Shown here piece after piece: positions 12,717 through 25,224 of a DNA stretch of 64,000 bases. This stretch comes from Absidia repens (taxonomy: Eukaryota; Mucoromycota; Mucoromycetes; Mucorales; Cunninghamellaceae): positions 1 through 64,000 of the forward strand of contig MCGE01000030.1 of the NCBI GenBank assembly GCA_002105175.1. Reading direction: 5' to 3'. Below the pieces are notes generated by a model. That model did not search any database and was not told the DNA's origin. It was given only the letters and a program-made list of their open reading frames with translations. Within the stretch, counting starts at the first letter, position 1, and the number at the start of each line of letters is the position of its first letter. The position numbers and the translations under genes were made by a program.

Positions 12717-13754
12717 TCAATCCCAAGACCAAGAGATGGGGACACGGCCAGCAGCGAGATCAGCGATTTTGATAAACGCAGCAGGACTCAAATCTAAAAC
12801 CATACAAACAAAAATAAATAAATAAAAGGAACAGACTAATATGATAAACCTGGATACTCTTTTTTCTTTTATATGTTGGACCTCTACTTACCCAAACTAC
12901 CCTTCTTACAAGGGGGACAAGTATCAACCTAAGTATTATAAAAGAAGACGTAGTCAGTATTTTATGAAAAAATAAAAGTCGACTTCAAATAACAAAGACT
13001 TACGATCTTGACACGGACAGTACCCTTGGGACCCTTGACCTTAGCGTATTTTCCACAGTTGGGGTTGTTGTTAGGGTTGGCGGCATAACCCATTTGAGGA
13101 GCATTCTAAAAAGTAAAGTATAAAGTAGATGATGGTTAGTGCATGACAAAAATAAATCATGAATTTAGTTTTTGACACCTACCAAAGCAGCAATCATATC
13201 ATGATCGGTATTGGTTTTTCCACTATAATAAAAAAAAAAAAAAAAAAGGGAGGACGACAGGAATCATTAGCGAGGAAAATAAAATTGGGTGCATCGAGGC
13301 TTTTTTTTTTACGTACCAGCTACCCATACCGGCATTGTAGTATGTTCTAAAAATAAAACAAAGTAACGTCAATATACAATGGTATTCATGAAATAAATAT
13401 TAGCCTTTTCTGTACTCACCCATCGCCTTTGAAGGTACCACCGCTTGAGCCCTTCTTCTTCTTGGAAGCTTTCTTCTTCTTGGAGGAGGACTTCTTCTTC
13501 TTGGAAGACTTTTTGGCTTTGTTGTTTGTCTTCTTTTTCTTTGAGCTTGACTTTTTCTTGCCACGTGCTACGAGGTGAACAGCAGGGACAGGGACGGGAT
13601 CAGATACTTTGACGTCAGTTCCAAGATCCACCCAGCGTTGTTCAAGAGAAGAAACGTTATTGATGGGTTCGCCAACAGGAGCAAAATCGGCCACATGGGC
13701 TAACATAGACACTGCTGCTGCTGCAAGCATCAAGTAGGAAGTACGCATCAACAT
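12717..13754 (-). CDS. Secreted expansin/RlpA-like protein with Lys/Ser-rich linker
   Basis: Predicted 206-residue secreted protein in six exons: 13420-13754, 13317-13346, 13183-13222, 13004-13105, 12892-12928 and 12717-12793. An N-terminal hydrophobic signal peptide (LMLAAAAVSMLA) is followed by a mature region, then a linker dominated by Lys and Ser at about residues 65-105. The C-terminal ~95 residues form a double-psi beta-barrel of the RlpA/expansin/barwin type: GTYYNAGMGSCG, DHDMIAALNAPQMG, an NPNCGKYAKV strand, VDTCPPCKKGSLDLS and the WSWD end. Such fungal proteins are cell-wall or polysaccharide binders without known hydrolytic activity. Start chosen at 13754 because it begins the signal peptide; an in-frame ATG at 13997 only adds translated 5'UTR. 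Small exons of 30, 37 and 40 nt keep frame exactly. Confidence 0.9.
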
Positions 13755-14645
13755 AATCAAAAGTAAACGGTAATCGAGAGTTTGTTGGGTATGCTGATGA
13801 GAGTGAAAACTTGTTTTTGTTGTAAAAAAAAAAAGATAGGTTCTATTTGATTTTACAGTAAATGTATATATAAAAATAAAGAATGGAAAGGGAAAAGAGC
13901 AGTAATGGGGTGTAGAGACAAAAGAGAAAAAAAAAAGTAAAGAGGAAAGAGAAAAAAGAGTTAAAAAAAGGAACCACTTCTCTTGATATATTGCCAATTT
14001 GGTTTAAACCCCGATGGAGCACAAGAAAAAAAAAAAGCAGCGGGCGTTTGAATGAGGCGGTCCGTCCATCGCCTTGGGTTTGTCAAGATGACGAATATGT
14101 ATGATGGTGTGGCTATAAACAATCAAAATAAAAAAAATAGGTTCATCAAAATAGAGATGATCGGATAATTTGTTTTGATTAAAACACATTTGGAGTCCCA
14201 TAAATACCTCCTTCTAACTTTTATCAAGCTTCTTGACATCCCCTTACAGAGAAAGCAAAAAGGGCAAAAACTAATTTATGATGCGGCATTCAAATCACAC
14301 AAGGACTAGTTTCTTCTCTGTTTCTATTGCCATTCTTGTACTAACGTTGCACAAAGTTGTTAATTGCCGGTAACATAAAATAGGTAAATAAAATAAAATG
14401 ATAATAATAAAAGATTCAATTTTATTGAATAGATAATAATGGTATGGACATGAGCATCTGTTCTACAGTGTGCAATACTAAAACGTAAAAGAAAAGCGAG
14501 GGATATAAAATATTATAATATAAAACGTAAACTAATGAGAATAAAGGGGAAGGTGGGAGGTGGATAAGCACATGGAGGGGTATGTGTTCTGATGCATGGA
14601 CAGAGTCTTGGTATTGCCTTCAACCTTTTGAGTTGTTAATTCACC
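13755..14645. other. Intergenic: promoter of expansin-like gene, 3' flank of Doa10 gene
   Basis: No gene seen. A tatata-containing AT stretch lies about 110 bp upstream of the expansin-like ATG (13864-13875) and could be its TATA region. The end near 14646 is likely Doa10 3'UTR. Confidence 0.45.
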
Positions 14646-17523
14646 TTATTCTTGGAAATTGTGTAGCTGCCTTCCAACAAGATAAGTATCATCCCTTACT
14701 ATCCGCATCCATAAATTGACCAATTTCATCCCCAACATGACGACAACCGTTATCGCTGCTGTACATAACACACCAACGTACACGTATCGCAGCATCAATA
14801 ATTCCATTGATGCATCTTGTACACCTACAATATATGAAAAAGAAATTAGAGTCAACCACAAGCCTAACGATTCTCTCCCTTTTCTCTGCCTTATCAGCCT
14901 CCTTCTTTTTTTTTTTTTTTTAATACCTAGTAGATGCAGTACTATCCAGGCTGATCCTCCAGGAATGACGATGGCACAGGCGGTACCAATGATCCAAGGC
15001 GCAAATACGGTCCGAGTTAGTGTCCATGTATTTAATGATGACAATCCAGCCATCATATATTGATCTATTCCTCTTTTCCAGGTATTTGTTGGTAGAATAT
15101 AAGCAAGTCGATACATAATCCCAAGGTAAACTAATCCATAGTTCCAATTGCTGAATAAATCAAGCGTCAGTACCAGCTGACTTGACGGTGTGTTGGATCG
15201 AAAAGGTGCAAAAACGTATAAATCAACTGCCAGTCCCATAAGTAATGGAATCAAGCATCCAATCATAAAGGTCAAATAGAGTATCTTGCAGCTCTAAAAA
15301 AACATGTGGACAAGGTTATTTTGTGTGAGGCTGGTGAGCGGACTTTGGACTTTGCTCATATTCCCTTTTTTCTACTCTTTATTTTTTTTTTATTACTTAC
15401 ATTCAATGTTTTCTGTCGTACACACGCCGAGAGTTTATCCAATAAATCAAATAATCCACCATCTTGTTTCAAGTAATTAGTTCCCCGAGCAATTGAACGA
15501 AGAGAATTGGTTGATAGGACCATCGCACATACACCGAAAACATACGCATAAACATCGTGTAGTTGCTTCCCATGTGTAATACAATTATCGAGTATGAATC
15601 GCCCGAAAAGCACTATATAGAGATATAAAAGTGAGAATGAGTTTCAAATTGCTAGTCCCATAACCAACTGAGCTTACATGGGACAACCGTAAGAGAACAT
15701 GCCATAACGGACCCGCATAACCACATCAAAACCAGGAACAGTGCCACCTATGTCAAACAAAAATAAAAAATAAAAAGAATAATAAAAGTTAATTTTCTGC
15801 CATTTCTAGTAATTCTGCTAAACGGTGTTTCTGTTAGTTACCCGAGCTTTAAAATGAGGAGGTATATAGACCACAGTTGTATCATCTTCTTCGTTCCTGT
15901 TTTGTCCAATGGCAGCCTGGCCACTTGATATTCTTTCTGAGGGAGTTATAGGTTCAAGAGTATCAGTTTCCACAGGTATAATCATTCTTTGTTGAGGATG
16001 AGACTTGACAGTATCTTGATTAGGCACACGCACCAGGTTTCCATCCATTTGAAACAATGTCGTAGAGTTATCATCATTTCCAGTGGTCGACAAATAAGGG
16101 GCATTTGGCGCAGGAATATAGGATATCCAAGAATTCCATGTTTTATTGATATAATCACCTTCTTCCCGAGGATACCGTTCGCCAAACATAAAAGAGGATA
16201 ACCGAAGTTGATGGGAAATAGCATGCCACCACATCGACAGGGTCTGTTTGACGGAATCACGAGGTTTGATATGAGTAACTAAAATAGGCAATAAGAATTG
16301 TGCCGCCAGAATGTCAGTAGCCACCGAAGTTAAAGGTTCACTATAAACAGTGCAATGTCAGGTTAGTTGACCCTTAAATATTCATTTCCCTCTTTCTCGT
16401 CCATTGTCCGATGCTTACCTAAAAGTCCATCGCAGGTGTTGTATTCCAGTATAGCGACTGACAAGTAATATCACAGAACCAATACCACCAACAATGAAAG
16501 CCAAATATATCACAACTGCACTGCAAAGATTTTGAAGACACTCAAAGAAGGGACATTCCATGATTTCTTGAATAGGCTTGAAGTTAGGATCGTTGGTATT
16601 GCGGATAAACCACATCACCCCAGGTCGAGTGGTTTCACGGCATAGAGAGACAAACACAGCGGTTTCATGGATGAAACATGTGCCAACAAACCAATGAAGG
16701 AAGCAGCTCCAGTACGGATATGATTTTGCAAAGATCCAGCGGGTAAAAATCGACTGATTTTCCACCAAAGGCAATGTCACCAAGTCTAAAGCGCAGCCAC
16801 AACTGAGAGGAAGTAAGCCCATTTCCAAGATCACAAAAGATATCACCTTTAAAACAATCCCAAGTTGTTGAACGAAGTCGTCAGTTCCATGTCTTTGTTG
16901 TGTCGGTAATCGGTCATTCGTAATACTGTCTTGTCTGTGGCGTCGGAAGGCTAGGTACCACGAGCATATACATAGAAGAGCAATATATCCAATTATAGTA
17001 CATACTCCTCGGTCCAGTCCTGATTGTCCGACCGCCAATTGGTGCCAGCGTTCGATGATTTTTCCGTTAATCGCATGAATAGTATTGATTCCGGTCATAG
17101 CTAGGGTTTGTTGAATTGCCATTGACTGTCGATGCATTGATGGTGCTGTACCGTTATTTCCAGATAATATGTTGTCAGGTGCAGATAGTCGGAAGTATTT
17201 GAGCGATAATGGTGAGGATGTGGATGGTGGTGCTACATTACTACTAATAGCGTCGTAATTTTTGAAGAGAGGTATAGCCGCCGTCAAGATATCTTCCAAA
17301 AGAGACCACCCTGCCATTAATACGCCATTTGGGACAAATAAATGAATTAATGTATCCAGTCCATTGGTTACCAAGTCAGTTGATGGAAGCCAATAATCGA
17401 GGGCGTAATCCACTATAGGGTCAGTTACATATCGTAAAGCACCGATAATCTTTTCGATAAAACTGATTGGGTGAATCTAAATCATAAAAATAGTTGTCTT
17501 CAGTAAACGCTGTAAAGTCATCC

Positions 17524-17557
<34 letters not shown>

Positions 17558-18242
17558 ATAATAATCAAACGACCAAGAATATAAGGAATACAAACTGACA
17601 CACCTAAACAACAGCTGATAATGATAAAAGCAAGAATAGAGTTTTGAAGTAACCCCCATGGGTTGCCACGCATGCCGATTGCTTGTAAAACTCCGTCGAG
17701 GTCGTCACCTAAGTTGAAAATACCATCTTCGTCATCGTCGTCCAATACTTCATCGTTGGTGTCGATTGGCTGTGCTCGTTGATTTTCAGTGCTGATATTT
17801 TGAATGGTGTTGATGTCAAGGCTTTGATTTGTGTCGCTCAATTCATCCTGATCCGTTTTTTCAATGACATACTGCTGTTGAAGTTGCTGTACTTGTTGTG
17901 AGGGTGCTGGTGAATGTTCATATGCCAATGGCGTAGATGATTTAGACCTGCTAAAAGTATCTTCGGCATTATCGATGATGTGGTGGTATTTGTTTTTGCT
18001 GGAAGGAGGTATTTCGGAAGTCGATTTAGGAACGTTGGTGTTTTGCAGTAAACAAGCGGAAATTGGCGGCTTGGTAAACTGATGGTTTTGTAAGTCATTT
18101 CCCACAGTCGTTCCTGATTTAAATGCACTTTCTAATAATTGGCAATTTGTGATCGATGATATTTTGTTGTCAAGTGCTAAAGCAGTTGATGAGTCCAAAA
18201 AAAGTGACGACGATCTCAGACTGTCCCGCTTCAGACATAGTG

Positions 18243-18276
<34 letters not shown>

Positions 18277-19788
18277 GTAATACCGATTTGGAAAATTATT
18301 GTTGTTGCGAAGGTCGTCCCAAGAATAACGCGTCGAAAAATTTGCTGGGTCTTGTACCATAATACTTTGCATCATGTTTTCAACTTGAGTTTCGTCGTCA
18401 TCGTCAGTATTGAGCTGGAAACCATCACTATTCATCCACCCGTTGCCGGCAATAGTGGTGTTGAAATCGTTGTCTAGTTGGTGGTGAGCATGATGTTGTT
18501 GCCGATCCTGCTGCAGATCATGGTGACCTTGGTGATGAGGTTGTTGTGTATTTTCTACTTCCTGCCGCAGATCATGTTGTAAATCTTCTAGTTGTTTTCT
18601 AAGATCATTCCCTTCATTTTTGGTAGAAGTGCCATCGTCGTCCAACTCGTTTAAAGCGTTTAGTAATGTATCCACTGCTGTCTGTTGTTGAGTCAATATT
18701 GATATAGTGTCGTTATCTGCTTCAGAATAGTTGTCATGGAGTTGATGTTGTCGAGGAGCATTGGTATATATGCGGTCTATATTTGATGGTGCTTCAATAG
18801 TTTGATCCGTTTCAGATTCTTGATCCGCCTCCAAGGGTATATTTTGAGCCATCCACTCCCTGAGGATATAAGTAGCAGCAACAACCAAAATTAGTACCAT
18901 AGTGATAACTTGGCCCTTGAAGCAGTCTACCAAGACCTCCCTGTACATAGCACAAGTCAAATAGGTTAATGAATGTCTTCAACACTTTCCAATAGATATT
19001 TTTTTCCATACCGAAGGCCATATTCAACATAGGATGATCCATATGGATGTTGCTGATCATGTCTAGAAGAGAGTTGTGTTTCATCAGAGTACCAAACACC
19101 AATGTTTACGCTTGGCGGAAAGCATAAACGCCAGGACCACAGTATCATATACGGTAATAACATCAGCCATACAACCCCGACAGCCACACCACGCAGTCCA
19201 ATTTTCAGGAAAGTACCGCAATGTAATAGGCATTGTCTGATGAGAAGATATATTGGTATATGTGCTGGCATATCTTGCCGATATACAGGTGTAAACTCAA
19301 ATAAGTGTTCGCATAATTCACAATAACTAAAAAGAAGAAAGGTTGGTAACTCCATTTACTGTAATCCGTCCCCCCCAAAAAAGGATCGTTGTCACTTACT
19401 CATTTCTGCTGTGGGCAAGCCATTCCAGAAGACTTTATTGAATAGGAGAGAATAGAATACCCCCAGAGTTGTCGCAAAGAAAAAGAAAGGTAAGCGGTTA
19501 GTTTTGTCAATAATAGGGTCAGCCCATAGGAGCTCCGTATTCTTAAATTCTTGTATACGGGGAGAATTCCTGTCGCATTTCTTTTCTCCTTACCAATCTT
19601 GATGTATAAAGCGAATGCTACCAGTGCATTTGCAAGGATGGTATAATGGCTTCGCCAGAGTTGATTCGCATCTACAAACCCTGCAGATTTCTAAAGTCAT
19701 CCCAAATTATGCGTTAGTATTTATGAATAAAAAGTATACGGCAGCGTGAAAAAAGTCATGTCGTAATGGTACCTTGATCTTCCTCCAT
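14646..19788 (-). CDS. ER membrane E3 ubiquitin ligase Doa10/Ssm4 (MARCH6-type)
   Basis: RING-CH ubiquitin ligase of ER-associated degradation; 1409 residues, close to the usual size. Eleven exons: 19773-19788, 19594-19690, 19400-19432, 19012-19326, 17557-18940, 16419-17476, 15842-16340, 15678-15747, 15401-15612, 14927-15293, 14646-14824. The RING-CH domain lies at the extreme N-terminus, assembled across four exons: C8, C11, C25, C27, H35, C38, C51, C54 (CRVC, CKC, HQDC, CELC). Many hydrophobic segments follow, including the conserved [11 protein letters not shown] stretch and the VLVDCFKGQ region. Exon 5 encodes a long Asp/Gln/His-rich cytosolic loop with a polyglutamine run near residues 376-387. 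The intron after it begins GTAAAA and is mostly poly-A. Exon 1 has only 16 nt with a weaker GTACCA donor. Confidence 0.93.
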
Positions 19789-20144
19789 GATGATAAAAGA
19801 CTAATTAATGTGAATTCAATTGACAATAAAAATATAAAAATAAATAAGAGAGAAAGAAAGAGAAGGTGAAATAAAATCTTTGCAACTGTCCACACTACTT
19901 TCTCCTTTAATTTATTTTAAACGCCGATCACACTGTACTTTTTTTTTGCCCATCCTCCTTAATGTTTAATTCTCGACTTGGCCTGAGTAATTGGACTAAT
20001 GTTAGGTGCTCCTGAATGTACCCTTCATGCTCCTTATGGAAGCTAACATAATCATGAACACTGATCATCCCAAAAAGACAAGAATCCCCGACAAAAGCGT
20101 CTCGAAACAAGAAAAAATAAATTATAGGTACTAAATATAACTAC
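19789..20144. other. Intergenic, upstream of Doa10 gene
   Basis: About 350 bp without a gene; presumably the Doa10 promoter. It abuts the inverted-repeat unit beginning near 20145. Confidence 0.4.
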
Positions 20145-21400
20145 GCACAGCACAATGTTTCCACAGTTACTTGAAATCGATGTCGCACTAAAATAAAATC
20201 AGATGTCGGGAATCAAAATGAGGATGTCAGATTTTTTTTCGCATTTGGGTTTTGATTTGGCGCAGACGCGATTGATTGTAGTAAAAATCAAGTCGTGAAT
20301 GCAAAGACATAATTACTACTACATTACTACAGCAACTACTACCACTGTTACAACTTGAAAAAAAGGTATAAAGTCAAGGTAAAATAACAAACTAATGTAA
20401 GAGTTTATTATGTGTATAAAATAGGGGAGCGGATCAAATGATGTAAACTAAAGGACTAAACTAAATAATATAAACTAAATGGGACTCTTCTTGAGACGAT
20501 CATCAAAGCGAGAGCTAGAGAGAAGTGAGAGGAGAGGAAATACAACTAGACTAAAATAGTAAAGCCACGAAAAAATGATAGAGATTTTGTTTCATAATCG
20601 AGACCTTGATCCGCATGAGATTCGGAACACAGGTGATAGCGTTGCCAGATCACCCCCTTCATGAAACGAAGGCACTAACTAGTTGATGCCATAGCCACCG
20701 CCACCAGTTTCCATTGCTGCTATTTTGTCGATTGAGCCCCACAGGGCCTCCCATATTCACCGCTTGATGTCTGTTTCGCCTAAGTACAACAACCAACATC
20801 GTTAAACTTGCACTATTTGGACCTTCAGCTAGTTACTTACCACCACATTACCAAAATATTTGAATAACCACACCATACATCTTGACCTGTTAGGGAAATG
20901 CCTAGAGAGATTAACCAAAGAGAGACAAAGAGTAATAAACACCTACTGAAAAAAAAATGGAAAAAAAAGGGAAAAAAAAGATGGTGAACAAGGCAAAAGT
21001 AGTCCGCGTGGAGGTAAAAGCAAGGCAGCAAGGAAATCGTCAAATAAATAAATAAATAACGACTACCACCACACGAACAATACCCTTTGGCGCTGTGCTA
21101 GGATTGACGGGCTAGCATTGTAAGATTGCTCAGGATGCTGGGTACAAACCAAAGCTTCGAAGATCCTAACCACAATGGGGTCAATCCGATTAGCCTTTCA
21201 CGGGATCAGTCCTGCCGAGCGATGATGTAAAGATGGTTCTTTTTTGTCCAAGGATAAGGGAAAGAAAAAATAAAATAAAAAGTCACTGCAAGGAAACATT
21301 AACAAAGAAGACACCCTCATTTGAATCCCCGACATCTGACTTTATTTTAGTGCGACATCGATTTCAAACAATCGGACAAGTAAGTGTGGAAACGCTGTGC
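20145..21400. mobile_element. 1.25-kb unit bounded by ~56-bp inverted repeats
   Basis: Positions 20172-20227 and 21311-21366 are inverted copies with 51 of 56 bases identical (core gaaatcgatgtcgcactaaa). Outside them the match resumes as gtttccaca/ttacttg on both sides, with a 12-13-bp insertion on the right, and a gcacagc word at each outer end. The two terminal copies are therefore about 75-85 bp long. This is the structure of a DNA transposon or MITE. No transposase motif is visible inside. No convincing target-site duplication could be read by eye. Confidence 0.7.
20650..21110 (-). other. Splice-like segments inside the inverted-repeat unit, coding status unclear
   Basis: On the minus strand short open pieces are bounded by good splice signals: a donor ggtggtaag near 20840, an acceptor ttacttag near 20780, and an acceptor taacag near 20890. 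A downstream AT-rich stretch with repeated taaact words (20395-20480) resembles 3'UTRs of neighbouring minus-strand genes. Frames such as the one ending METGGGGYGIN before a stop at 20681 look protein-like, but no single joined frame with a start could be fixed. It may be a captured gene fragment, a small gene or a non-coding transcript. Confidence 0.25.
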
Positions 21401-21952
21401 ATGGCAGTCCAAAGACACCTGTAACCAACTGACTTCCAAAATTCATGCGAACGAGACAGCACCGGGCATTTAACATGATCTGAAAGATCAGCTACCATGA
21501 TATTCCAAACCAAACATGATGGAGATGGAGATGATAGTTATACTGTCGAAAAGAATAAAACAATTTAAAGCTTGTGTATCTTCTGAAATTAAGTTCTTTA
21601 AAAATGTGAAACTAGCGAAATGAAGAACAGATGTCAAATAATTAAACAATCATTGTACAAAATCGCTTTGTGCGTTTATGAGTGAGGTACATTGAAAGTG
21701 GGGCCGAAAAAGTAACACAAGATATTAAAGTGAAAATCGACCTTTTTTTCATGTGTAACCATATGCCAAAGAATAATATAAAACAACACTTGTAATCCTA
21801 CTAAAAATGTGCCTCTTCTTTTTTCTTTCTTTTTTTCTTTTCTTACTTTGCTTTTTTTCTCTCTCTTCGCTGGTTCGAAAAAAGTCAAAAAGTCACAAAC
21901 TAATATCATACATATCGCCAACTCGTTTCGCTTTACGCACGAACGTATTTAA
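21401..21952. other. Intergenic, upstream of RhoGEF
   Basis: No gene. A pyrimidine-rich tract (about 21815-21870) lies shortly before the ATG at 21953, common in fungal promoters or 5'UTRs. Confidence 0.45.
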
Positions 21953-23976
21953 ATGTCACAATATAATCAATATCAATATGAACAAACTTCTTCATTTGGC
22001 ACTTCGACACAAAGTACAAGAAGTAGTGAAAGTTATCCATCCGATTACGCATCCTTCGTAAACGATCCTCTACCTCCTATCCCCAATCAATTAGCCAACA
22101 CTAAATTCTCACAACCAGGAACGGCTAATATACATGATTTTAGTGATGATGCCCTCGCTATGATCAATGATTTAAACTACGACGATGTGGATGATGGATT
22201 GATTGGTAAGCTATAAATACACAAAAAAAAAATAAAAATATTATCACGGGGCAGAATTTTTGAAAGGGTAACCACATTTTTTTTTTTTTTTTTTTTTTTT
22301 TCAATAGAACATGAAATTGATCATCGTAAAAGAGAAGCTTTTGTTAATCAATTGATTACTTCGGAACAGGCATATATACAATCGTTGGAATTAGTGGTTA
22401 ATGTATTTCTGAAGCCCTTGAAAAAAGATTCGAAACAAACTTCATTCAATTTCCTCGGCTCTAGAAAATTGGTATGTACTGAAAGGGAAATCAAGTGGCT
22501 TTTCGGCAACTTTGAAACCATCGTTCAGATTCATCGCACTATACTGACTTCACTAGAACAACGGTAAGACAAGTCTTTTTTGTTTTTCTCATGTATCGAA
22601 ATATACTCAATATGCTATACATTTTTTTCTTGGGTCAAATGTTTCGTCCGTTTTTAGTTTGCGCATTTGGGGTCCAGCTCAGATTATATCCGATGTGTTC
22701 CAGTCCTGGGTACAAAAAAAAAAAAAAGCCAGAAATAATTTTTTCGTTACTTTTTTTGCTATGGTTACTAATTCACCCTTTTTCTGTCGATTTTTTTTTT
22801 TTTTTGTTTCTCCGTAGTTCCCTTTACTTGAAGTTTATCATGGCTATTTAAGTAATTATGATGTAGCAATGACCACGTATGAACGACTAACGAAATATCA
22901 ACCATTCAAGAAATTCATTGATGTATGTCAAAAGAACAATAGCAGGGTTAAAGTTTGGGAATATACTATAATGACTAGCGCATCAAATATACTCATCACG
23001 TTTTGTCACCTGTATAGAATGCGCATAAAGACCGTACATTGAAAGGGGCAACCTTATTATCACTACTTCAAATCCCGGCAGGATGTACTCATCGCTACGA
23101 AAAATTGATATGTGGCATTGCTGATACAACAAACATGACCCATCCTGATTATTCTGGAGTACAGCAATGCAAGCAGCAAATCATCGGACTTGCAAGTAGT
23201 ATTCTCCCTAGGTATGCCAAAATTGGAGGTATTTTGAACACCCGACTCATTTTTTTTCCCTTTTCTTTTTTTCATCGATAGAGTGACTGATGCTGATAAT
23301 GTTGATCAAGTATTGATGATTCAACAGGCTTTGGTTGGCGCTCCTTTTGGTGTCAAGGCACAAAGAAGACTGATTTTACAAGGTCAACTGGCTCGTGTGG
23401 TGATCAACTCAAAATCAATGGGAGAAGAACGTACCTATATTCTCTTCTCGGATATACTTGTCTTCGTCCGACCAAAACAGGAGGGAAAAAAGACGACCTT
23501 GCAATACAAAGGACACATTGGACTCGAACAAGCTAGGGTACGGGCGATTCCCAATCAAGATGCGGCGGGTCAGGAATACTGTATCGAAATCGTCTCGTCT
23601 TTCCAAGGTGTCGATAATTTAAATTCAACTTTTATGGGAGCCACCAGCACACACGTTTTACACACACACAGTTTAGAAGAACAACAAACCTGGATACGGA
23701 AATTGGACAGAGTTATTGCAAAGCTGGACCGGGATGCTACAAGAAACAAAGGTATGGATGATATATAGATATCGATATATATGTATATACACATATCAGC
23801 GCTCATAATATACTGATGCTTTTATTTCTTTATTTGCATAAGCTGAAGCAAACAAGCGTAGAAATGACAGCCGAACACCACCTCAATCCTTACATCGCAC
23901 TGGAACGAGCTCCAAGCTATCTGTAACAAGCTCACAGTCTCAATCCACAAGTGGAAGTGAAAGGCAAACTCTGTGA
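21953..23976 (+). CDS. Rho-family guanine nucleotide exchange factor (DH-PH)
   Basis: Predicted RhoGEF of 487 residues that would load GTP onto a Rho/Cdc42-type GTPase to direct polarity. Seven exons: 21953-22205, 22308-22563, 22658-22709, 22818-22922, 23018-23211, 23282-23751, 23843-23976. Residues 1-85 are Ser/Tyr/Gln-rich. The Dbl-homology domain covers about 88-300: RKREAFVNQLITSEQAYIQSL, LRIWGPAQIISDVF, the FKKFID and LKGATLLSLLQIPAGCTHRYEKL stretches. A PH domain follows (about 310-440), beginning near RRLILQGQLARVV with ERTYILFSDILVF and ending in a WIRKLDRVI helix. The tail is Ser/Thr-rich. Exon 3 ends at a GTACAA donor. Intron 1 ends in about 30 T before its acceptor. Domain order and size fit; the precise GTPase partner is not readable. 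Confidence 0.9.
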
Positions 23977-25224
23977 CGGTGACTAGTACCCTTTATTATT
24001 GTATTATAGTATAGCCCCCCTTCCTCTCCCTTATTTTTGACATTTGACATTTATCATCCCCCTTATACCTTCCTTACTTTTATTATTGACACACCCACAA
24101 AAAAATACACAACTACCCCATTTGCATTTTATGACACTTTATGTACTTCATTATCATTTAATAAATAAGCTCCTTATGTTTCTTGGAGACTTCAATATAT
24201 AGTATATGTGCTTATTTAAACGGTTGTTTGAAAGATGTAATTATGACAGGCAATTGTTTTTGTAGTAGATGTGTATATATGGCCTCTAATTATTGTTCTT
24301 GGGTGGTAAAGTTTTGCTTGTTGTACCATGATATAGTGTTAAGGTTTAGGACCTTACTGGGGATGTTAGAAGACTAGGTTTCAGTTTTGATGGGGACATC
24401 GCATCGTGACATTTCGGAATTCACTTTGGTAGAGGTAATCAGTGCCATTACCATATAACACCCACGCTCGGCGTGATTTATCCGACCTTTTTTCTTTTTT
24501 TTTTTTCTCTTTTTTTTGTTTTAGATGAACAAAGAAATCTTTTTTATCCTGGAAAAATGAATCCCCGGTAACATTCCATCTACAATTCATGTACAAGAAG
24601 CTTTTCAAACCAAAGATCCCCCGCCCCCGTGAGTTTTTCAACCGAAAAGATTGTTTTTTGCCTTATTTATGTTTTAAATAACTATTTTTATCTTGAAAAA
24701 CGTGTGTGAATTTTTTGTCTTTCGCCTTCAGTTCCTCCAGGAACACGTTCTGTGTGCTAGCACAACACTGTTCCGTTCACGCAAAGCGGTTTTGACCCTG
24801 TTTTGGTATTCTTCCGCTCCCCCCCCCTTCTCATTGATTACAAAGAGCAGCTACGCTATTATCGTTGCACCTGGTATGTGCCGCGGACTTTCTATTCACT
24901 TTAACTCAATAATTACAAAGGAAACATCATCACCTGTAGTCATGAATGAGCAACAATAAAACCGATTCATTGAGGTAGTGAGTGATATTGGATTAGCGTT
25001 AGAACTTGAAGCAGGTCCACTTTAAAAAATACAATACAGACATACATGGAAAATCCTTTTATATTAGACTCATGATTTGGGTATATGATTGTCTTTGACA
25101 GTAAGTAATTCACCAGCGACAAAAATAATTGAAACCCAGCACTAATTTATCTTCCATATTATTTCTTTTCGTCTTTCTTTTCTTTTTCTTCCTTTTTTTC
25201 TTCACCATTGTAACTTCCATGAGA
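23977..25224. other. Intergenic, 3' of RhoGEF
   Basis: Contains an aataaata word at 24160, a likely poly-A signal for the RhoGEF. The remaining kilobase shows only short frames and no recognisable gene. Confidence 0.5.

Noticed and set aside
13755..13997. Longer N-terminus for the expansin-like protein starting at 13997
   Set aside because: The added 81 residues are Phe/Ser-rich translation of 5' sequence, and the true signal peptide begins at 13754.
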